This document shows positions 6,897 through 10,722 of a stretch of DNA of 10,722 bases, piece after piece (positions within the stretch are counted from its first letter, which is position 1; each line of letters opens with the position of its first letter). The translations under genes and the position numbers were made by a program. The DNA is from JAWOHX01 sp046484975 (GTDB taxonomy: Bacteria > Bacillota > Clostridia > DUPQ01): the NCBI GenBank assembly GCA_046484975.1, contig JAWOHX010000064.1, forward strand, positions 1 through 10,722, in the 5' to 3' direction. The notes below the pieces were generated by a model. That model did no database searches. It was not told where the DNA came from and worked only from the letters and a program-made list of their open reading frames with translations.

Positions 6897-7589
6897 CTAA
6901 GGCTTGATGCCTGCCGGCATGAGATAGAGAGGGATTTCCTTTTCTGACATCATGAAAACACCTTTGATACCTTCGTCGTTGAAAGCACCGACGGCCACCG
7001 TCCCCCATCCCATGGATTCCGCCATCAGGTATATGTTCTGGGAGGCATGGCCTGCTTCCATGTGGACATAACGGATGCCCCTTTCCCCATATCGGGAAGT
7101 TGTTGTCTCATATGCAGCGGAAATGAGTATTGTAGCCGGTGCTTTCCTGATGAAATCCTGGTTGAGGGCCTCCCGTGCAATGTCACTCCGGAAGTCCCCT
7201 TCCCGGATGGGCAGGAGACTGTGCGCCCCGGGATCATACCGGTAAATCCCAGGTTCCAGACCTTCCACCCTGATGGCGGCAACATAAAGCACCAAAGGAT
7301 GCAATGCACCTGCGGAAGGGATTGTGCGGTATCCCTGCTCCGAAGTGACACCCTGGGCTGCCCACAGCAGCCTGGCCATTCCTTCCATCGTGGCGGGAAC
7401 ATCTGCATAATCCCGCACCGATCTTCTCCTGGACATCCATTCATCCATGCCCCCTGTCTGGATTGTGGCCTCCTGCAACGGGATTGCTTCGGCGTGAATG
7501 TCCTGGCCGGGTATTTCCCTGGAGTCTGAGCAGGATGTGCCTGTCATGACAATCAGTGAGATGGCAAGAAGTACAATGATGTTCTTCAT
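6897..7589 (-). CDS. SagB-type nitroreductase-family protein, probable lipoprotein
   Basis: A 230-residue FMN-dependent oxidoreductase of the nitroreductase family, SagB-type branch. Motifs: RRRSVRDYAD at residues 54-63 (FMN phosphate loop), LLWAAQG (74-80), PSAGALHPL (91-99), EAGHASQNIYL (178-188) and GWGTVAVGAFND (194-205). The N-terminus is a signal sequence of about 19 residues ending in TGTS before C20, so the protein is likely lipid-anchored outside the membrane, though Gly at -3 is a poor lipobox residue. It is a stand-alone SagB-like protein: no thiazole/oxazole-peptide genes lie nearby, so its substrate is unknown. The start has an ideal AAGGAGG site. It has its own leader region; the sugar operon downstream has its own promoter. 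Confidence 0.88.
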   Translation of the reverse strand: MKNIIVLLAISLIVMTGTSCSDSREIPGQDIHAEAIPLQEATIQTGGMDEWMSRRRSVRDYADVPATMEGMARLLWAAQGVTSEQGYRTIPSAGALHPLVLYVAAIRVEGLEPGIYRYDPGAHSLLPIREGDFRSDIAREALNQDFIRKAPATILISAAYETTTSRYGERGIRYVHMEAGHASQNIYLMAESMGWGTVAVGAFNDEGIKGVFMMSEKEIPLYLMPAGIKP

Positions 7590-7623
7590 TTTTTCTCCTC
7601 CTTCATTTTTCAGGATGGCTGCC

Positions 7624-7651
7624 GTTATGCATCACGTTGCAGCATGGTCAA
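7624..7651 (-). promoter_or_regulatory. Possible promoter of the nitroreductase gene
   Basis: The minus strand shows TTGACC (7651-7646), five of six matches to the -35 consensus, then 16 bases, then CATAAC (7629-7624), a poor -10 box. It would start transcription about 25-30 bases before the ribosome site AAGGAGG. The weak -10 keeps this tentative. Confidence 0.33.
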
Positions 7652-7719
7652 TCCCTTGCCCGGAAGGGTTTAAAAGTGCTATGGGCTTGAAAACCAAGGA
7701 TACCAGGGATAGCCCAGGA

Positions 7720-7746
7720 TTTTCATGGTCAGTCATTCCATGAAAA
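7720..7746. repeat. Perfect 9-bp inverted repeat
   Basis: TTTTCATGG and CCATGAAAA form a perfect inverted repeat with a 9-base loop. It sits about 130 bases upstream of the nitroreductase start and about 50 bases downstream of the terminator of the preceding unit. It could be a binding site or an RNA hairpin of a leader; it lacks a following T-tract and is not an intrinsic terminator. Confidence 0.55.
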
Positions 7747-7795
7747 GCATCCCCCTGGCGACCCACACATGTATTGACAAGCAATCTTTCCCATG

Positions 7796-7824
7796 AAAAA
7801 AGGCAGGTCATGCACCTGCCTTTT
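7796..7824 (-). terminator. Intrinsic terminator after the esterase gene
   Basis: On the minus strand AAAAGGCAGGT pairs perfectly with ACCTGCCTTTT across a 5-base loop, and the T-run continues to six T residues. It lies 30 bases after the esterase stop and closes the flavodoxin-esterase transcription unit. The A-tract on the other side makes it potentially bidirectional, but no plus-strand gene needs it. Confidence 0.9.
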
Positions 7825-7854
7825 CCGTGAATGGGTTCAATGTACTCCGTTTTT

Positions 7855-8526
7855 TCAATCTGCTGATTCATCAGAAGGCCGCCGGTGGCTGAGGAACCAT
7901 TGGTAAAGCTCCTTGCTTTCATATGTCGCCGTCCAGGAATCATGTCCTGCATCAGGGTATATTGTCAACAGGACATGTTCTGCGCCCTGGCTCTGCAGGA
8001 GTTCCACCAGCCGTTCGGACTCCTCCGGGAGCACGTCCTTGTCTTTTCCCCCGTGGAATGCCCAGACCGGGGTGTCCTTCAAGGTCAGCACCTCCTGCGG
8101 AGGCATCCATCCCCCGCATATGGGGGCGATGGCTGCGAATTCGCCTGGATGCCTGGCAGCCAGGCCCCAGGTGCCATATCCCCCCATGCTCAACCCCGTC
8201 AGATAAATCTGTTTTGTATCCACGGAATAATTGTCTTTGATTTCACCGATCAGGGCCATCAGTTCATCCATCATCATTCCCCAGTGGGTATGTTCCGGGC
8301 ATTGGGGGGATACCACGATGAAAGGAAAATCCTTGTCCGTTTCAACAATCTTCGGAGGTCCATGGGTCTTCACCTTCCGGATATCCTCCCCGCGTTCCCC
8401 CGCCCCGTGGAGGAAGAGGATGAGGGGAAACTTCCTGATGCCGTCATAATCGTATGGCAGGAAGAGCAGGTACTGTATGTTGGCCTTCCTGGTGATTTCC
8501 TTTTCAAACCGGTGGGATGTCTGCAT
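7855..8526 (-). CDS. Alpha/beta-hydrolase esterase (predicted peptidase/phospholipase-carboxylesterase type)
   Basis: A 223-residue serine hydrolase, likely cytoplasmic because no signal sequence is seen. Landmarks: oxyanion-hole segment LFLHGAGERGED (38-48), a PQCPEHTHWG stretch (75-83), the nucleophile elbow GLSMGGYGTW (111-120, S113), the acid loop HGGKDKDVLP (158-167, D162) and GHDSW (194-198, H195), giving a complete Ser-Asp-His triad. The pattern fits the small esterases grouped with predicted peptidases (COG4099) and short-chain carboxylesterases; the natural ester is unknown. ATG at 8526 lies 10 bases after an AGGAGA ribosome site within the 18-base gap to the preceding flavodoxin gene, so the two are co-transcribed. 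It ends before a strong terminator. Confidence 0.88.
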   Translation of the reverse strand: MQTSHRFEKEITRKANIQYLLFLPYDYDGIRKFPLILFLHGAGERGEDIRKVKTHGPPKIVETDKDFPFIVVSPQCPEHTHWGMMMDELMALIGEIKDNYSVDTKQIYLTGLSMGGYGTWGLAARHPGEFAAIAPICGGWMPPQEVLTLKDTPVWAFHGGKDKDVLPEESERLVELLQSQGAEHVLLTIYPDAGHDSWTATYESKELYQWFLSHRRPSDESAD

Positions 8527-8544
8527 GGCTTGCCATTTCTCCTG

Positions 8545-9024
8545 TTATTCTGATTCCAAAAGGCTTTTCGCCCAATCCCGGGCTCTTTCAATCTCCCCGG
8601 GTTTCAGGGGACCTTCCTTGTCCTTGACCACGAAGGCCTGGGGAAGGCTGACCACTCTAGCACCCTTCTGCCGGAGAAGCTTGTCCAGGGGTTCAGCGGC
8701 ATATCCGAATGTTTTCACGAGGGTTCCCAACAGCTTGGATTTCATATCATCCGTGGAAACGCGGGTATCGAATGCCACAGCCTTCATGCCTTTGAGTCCG
8801 CCGGCGGGGATTCCCTTGAGGAAATGAACCATGTCCGGTGTGGGTTTGAACGCCCGGGTGGGTGATCCGACCACGAGAAGGTCAATGCCCTTCAGTGCGT
8901 CGGCGGTGATGTCCTGAACCTTTATGACTTCCACCTGGCTTTTTGTTGTGTGATCGTGGATAAAGGCCTTGGCGATTTTTTCGGTGTTATGGAAATAGGA
9001 ATCGTATACCACCAATACTCTCAT
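8545..9024 (-). CDS. Flavodoxin-like protein
   Basis: A 159-residue FMN-binding electron carrier of the flavodoxin fold, cytoplasmic. The phosphate loop is YDSYFHNTEKIA at residues 7-18 (S9...N13-T14), strand 3 ends in VVGSPTRAFKPTPDM (about 51-65), and FDTRVS at about 87-92 forms the next flavin-contacting loop. The C-terminal helix (GEIERARDWAKSLL) is standard. It is close in size to classical flavodoxins but its SPT-R-x-F loop is like the flavodoxin-domain proteins often encoded next to unrelated enzymes. The start ATG 9024 has a GAGGAGG site 7 bases upstream and is preceded by a good promoter; the longer reading to 9117 would run across the promoter. First gene of a two-gene unit with the esterase. 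Confidence 0.87.
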   Translation of the reverse strand: MRVLVVYDSYFHNTEKIAKAFIHDHTTKSQVEVIKVQDITADALKGIDLLVVGSPTRAFKPTPDMVHFLKGIPAGGLKGMKAVAFDTRVSTDDMKSKLLGTLVKTFGYAAEPLDKLLRQKGARVVSLPQAFVVKDKEGPLKPGEIERARDWAKSLLESE

Positions 9025-9051
9025 ATGACTACCTCCTCTTGCTATGTTTCC

Positions 9052-9080
9052 ATTATATCGGATGCCTCTCCTGAGTGCAA
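9052..9080 (-). promoter_or_regulatory. Sigma-A-type promoter of the flavodoxin-esterase unit
   Basis: The minus strand has a consensus -10 TATAAT (9057-9052) and a -35 TTGCAC (9080-9075) exactly 17 bases apart, in the 89-base gap after the acetyltransferase gene. The start of transcription would be about 20 bases before the flavodoxin ATG, leaving room only for the ribosome site. Confidence 0.7.
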
Positions 9081-9113
9081 AGCAATATTGTCCGATTTGC
9101 CCATGTCCTCTTC

Positions 9114-9920
9114 TCAATAGATGAATCTGTTCTCATGAAGTTTTCCATGGGGGATGAATCCGACATTCCTGTAAACCTTGTTGGAATCCGGGTTCTGCAG
9201 GTCCGCATACAGGAGAGGCTTACGCCCTTCCTCCAGGATGATGCCGCAAACGGCGGCCATCAGGGCGCTGGCATAACCTTTCTTCCGTTCCTCCGGAGGT
9301 GTATAGACGGTATTGATCCGTGCGTGCCTTCCGGTTCGATGGCAGATATATGAGGTGGAGACAATTTTCCCGCCTGATTCCCATAAATACAGGTTTTTTG
9401 ATGCGATGAGCCTTCCTGCGGCTTCCTGCATGCCTTCCTCGGCAGCATCCTGCCCGAGGGCATCCTTTTGGAAACCGGCTATGCATCGTGCCACCACGGC
9501 CAGGTGGGAACCGTCCGCGGGCACCATCCTTCCCTCCACCCCTCCGGGTGCCTTCAGTTTTTCCATGCAATAGGCCTCCATGCCCATTGCATAGGAATAC
9601 CTGACACCCAGCCTTTTCGAATAGTCCTCGGCAAAGAAGGAAGAGACCTCTTCTTCCGCAATAATGCCGAAAATCCTGTTTTCCTCCAATGCAGCGGACA
9701 AGGCTTCCATTCTCTCCTGTTTCTCCCCTGGACCAGTTTCCGGATGAATCCAGAGCCACATGGGGTATCCCTCGTTGTAACAAGCAATGAGGCTGCCGTC
9801 CTTTGTCCCCAGGGCGATGTGTCCGGGGGATTCCATGATCCGGTGGAAGAGGTTGAACTGCACTTGATATGGCCGGAACATCCCCGATTCCAGATGCCTT
9901 ATGTCCAGTGGCCCGATCAT
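9114..9920 (-). CDS. GNAT-family N-acetyltransferase with N-terminal extension domain
   Basis: A 268-residue cytoplasmic protein with a C-terminal GNAT domain (about residues 130-268). Motif A is at 205-220 (VYTPPEERKKGYASAL, with R-K-K-G-Y-A binding the CoA pyrophosphate), and motif B is NPDSNKVYRNVGF at 243-255. Residues 1-125 form an extra domain that resembles a degenerate GNAT half (IIAEEEVSSFFAEDY), as in two-domain FR47-like acetyltransferases. The acceptor is unknown; amines, antibiotics or peptides are all possible. The ATG at 9920 has an AAGGAGAT site and overlaps the stop of the preceding GNAT gene (ATGA), so they are translationally coupled. A longer reading to 10163 would only shadow that gene. 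Confidence 0.85.
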   Translation of the reverse strand: MIGPLDIRHLESGMFRPYQVQFNLFHRIMESPGHIALGTKDGSLIACYNEGYPMWLWIHPETGPGEKQERMEALSAALEENRIFGIIAEEEVSSFFAEDYSKRLGVRYSYAMGMEAYCMEKLKAPGGVEGRMVPADGSHLAVVARCIAGFQKDALGQDAAEEGMQEAAGRLIASKNLYLWESGGKIVSTSYICHRTGRHARINTVYTPPEERKKGYASALMAAVCGIILEEGRKPLLYADLQNPDSNKVYRNVGFIPHGKLHENRFIY

Positions 9921-10489
9921 ATGATTGATCTCCTTCCTGATTTCCCGATCTCCCTGTGAATCATCTCCCAGGCCTCCGGCATGTCCGCCGGATGTGGCTT
10001 GAAGCCGAAGGACAGGTATATGGAGATGGCCTTGAAGCTCCAGGTCTGTGTGGAAAGGTAGATGCGTTCCCCAAGGCCAAGCCCCTTCGCCAGTTCCATC
10101 CCCCTGGTCATGAGAGCCTTTGCGATGCCTTTTCCCTGGTACCGGGGATGCACCGCCAGCCAATGGAGCCGAAGGTCCGTCTCCCCGGGGAAATGCTCCG
10201 GATGCCAGATGGAAAGTGTTCCCGCGATGTCCTCCTGACTGTCAAGGACAAAGATGCACCTGTCCCGGGCCTTGGTCCCGTTGCCCAGGAATGTCCTCCG
10301 GAAGTATTCCAGTGCCTTTTCCGGGCTGGTGAATTCCCCCACCGCAGTCTCTAATTCTGCCCACATGGCCTCATGGCCTTCCTTGTACATGGAAAAGCAA
10401 AAGCCTTCAGCAAGCGTGTGGAAGGGTATGCCCACCAGGTCTTCCCGGATCATGAAAACCTCATGGTAAGGCAAGGATTTGTCCATCAT
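9917..10489 (-). CDS. GNAT-family N-acetyltransferase
   Basis: A 190-residue cytoplasmic acetyl-CoA-dependent N-acetyltransferase. The strand 4/motif A segment is LHWLAVHPRYQGKGIAKAL at residues 108-126, with the CoA loop Q-G-K-G-I-A, and motif B is AISIYLSFGFKP at 154-165. Thr148, Ser151 and nearby residues follow the usual order. The first 70 residues contain FCFSMYKEGHEAMWAEL, a pattern of the GNAT substrate side. ATG at 10489 lies 6 bases after AGGAGG; a second ATG three bases on is also possible. Its start overlaps the stop of the upstream partial gene (ATGA), and its own stop overlaps the next GNAT gene, giving a coupled set of three. Confidence 0.9.
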   Translation of the reverse strand: MMDKSLPYHEVFMIREDLVGIPFHTLAEGFCFSMYKEGHEAMWAELETAVGEFTSPEKALEYFRRTFLGNGTKARDRCIFVLDSQEDIAGTLSIWHPEHFPGETDLRLHWLAVHPRYQGKGIAKALMTRGMELAKGLGLGERIYLSTQTWSFKAISIYLSFGFKPHPADMPEAWEMIHREIGKSGRRSII

Positions 10490-10722
10490 GGTGAGCCTCC
10501 TGTTCTCTTTCCGGCTTCCTGCGTGTTTATGCCATATCCCACGTCAGATACCATCCTGGTCCTTCTTTGGTAGATGAACATGTTTCCTTCCTTGCCTGTC
10601 CTATCCACAGCACCCATGTGGTGCAAGACATTCAGCGCCTTCTGTGCCTGTCCCAGGCTCAGGCCGCTATGCCCTTGGTAGTCCTTCGAATGGAAGGATT
10701 CCCTGCCGGAATCCTTCCATTC
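10486..10722 (-). CDS. C-terminal part of an unidentified protein (possible winged helix)
   Basis: An open frame enters from the right edge and ends at a TGA overlapping the GNAT start; 78 residues are visible. The segment GLSLGQAQKALNVLHHMGAV followed by DRTGKEGNMFIYQRR resembles a helix-turn-helix with a recognition helix and a beta wing, as in the C-termini of several DNA-binding or Fic-type proteins. The last 27 residues are polar. The 4-base overlap and absence of a stop over 237 bases support a real gene. I do not recognise the family; the 5' part is outside the window. The first 35 bases form a perfect inverted repeat. Confidence 0.6.
   Translation of the reverse strand, partial: EWKDSGRESFHSKDYQGHSGLSLGQAQKALNVLHHMGAVDRTGKEGNMFIYQRRTRMVSDVGYGINTQEAGKRTGGSP
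10688..10722. repeat. Perfect 15-bp inverted repeat at the window end
   Basis: GAATGGAAGGATTCC and GGAATCCTTCCATTC are exact reverse complements separated by 5 bases, and the repeat reaches the last base of the window, so it may continue. It lies inside the partial coding frame (10486-10722). There is no T-tract. Confidence 0.85.

Larger units (their letters stand above)
7590..7797. other. Intergenic leader upstream of the nitroreductase gene
   Basis: About 208 bases without a believable gene lie between the terminator and the nitroreductase start. It holds the inverted repeat at 7720-7746, a possible promoter at 7624-7651, CCTGG/CCTTGG-rich stretches near 7690-7720, and a weak hairpin CCCTT/AAGGG at 7653-7668. 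No match to FMN, TPP, cobalamin or SAM riboswitch consensus was recognised by eye. Confidence 0.45.

Noticed and set aside
7653..7668. CCCTT/AAGGG hairpin as a plus-strand terminator
   Set aside because: Only five base pairs, no real T-run and no plus-strand gene to terminate.
7632..7952. Minus-strand 106-codon frame through the terminator and leader
   Set aside because: It crosses a strong terminator and overlaps the esterase end in another frame; no ribosome site or domain.
9025..9117. N-terminal extension of the flavodoxin-like gene
   Set aside because: It runs across the consensus promoter; the flavin loop begins right after ATG 9024.
9921..10163. N-terminal extension of the second GNAT gene
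   Set aside because: Lies inside the first GNAT gene in another frame; the ATGA-coupled start with a ribosome site is far better.

Overview
All supported genes in this window lie on the minus strand, so they read from high to low coordinates. Strong GGAGG-type ribosome binding sites, repeated 4-base ATGA stop/start overlaps, a heliorhodopsin-like gene, a GPH-family sugar symporter and flavodoxin-type proteins suggest a fermentative, probably anaerobic Gram-positive (monoderm, Clostridia-like) bacterium with a moderate G+C content. This is an inference; there is no rRNA or tRNA to place it. I see no mobile element, CRISPR array or RNA gene.

From the right edge: a C-terminal gene fragment, possibly a winged helix, is followed by two GNAT acetyltransferase genes, all joined by ATGA overlaps (10722-9114). 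Next, a good sigma-A promoter (9052-9080) drives a flavodoxin-like gene and an alpha/beta-hydrolase esterase, ending at a clear intrinsic terminator (7798-7824). A 265-base intergenic region with a perfect 9-bp inverted repeat precedes a lipoprotein-like SagB-type nitroreductase (7589-6897).

The central block (6791-1810) is a four-gene carbohydrate locus: ThuA-like protein, Gfo/Idh/MocA dehydrogenase, a large membrane-anchored protein with a polysaccharide-lyase-like look, and a GPH/MelB-type cation:sugar symporter. The first three are translationally coupled and the fourth follows after 19 bases. A promoter with an extended -10 and a 16-bp palindrome over its -35 box precede it, so the locus is probably controlled by a repressor. 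The likely sense of the operon is surface cleavage of a glycan or uronate-containing oligomer, symport of the product, then NAD(P)-dependent redox conversion of the sugar.

The left part holds a second flavodoxin-domain gene (with a possible 27-codon leader ORF overlapping its start), a HAD phosphatase starting at TTG, and the 5' part of a heliorhodopsin-like gene cut by the window edge. The first ~150 bases do not continue the heliorhodopsin pattern well, while their plus strand reads as a hydrophobic protein; this may mark a rearrangement or assembly junction.

The best leads are the possible new lyase family in the sugar operon, the heliorhodopsin gene with its suspicious junction, and the perfect inverted repeat that runs to the right end of the window inside a coding sequence.
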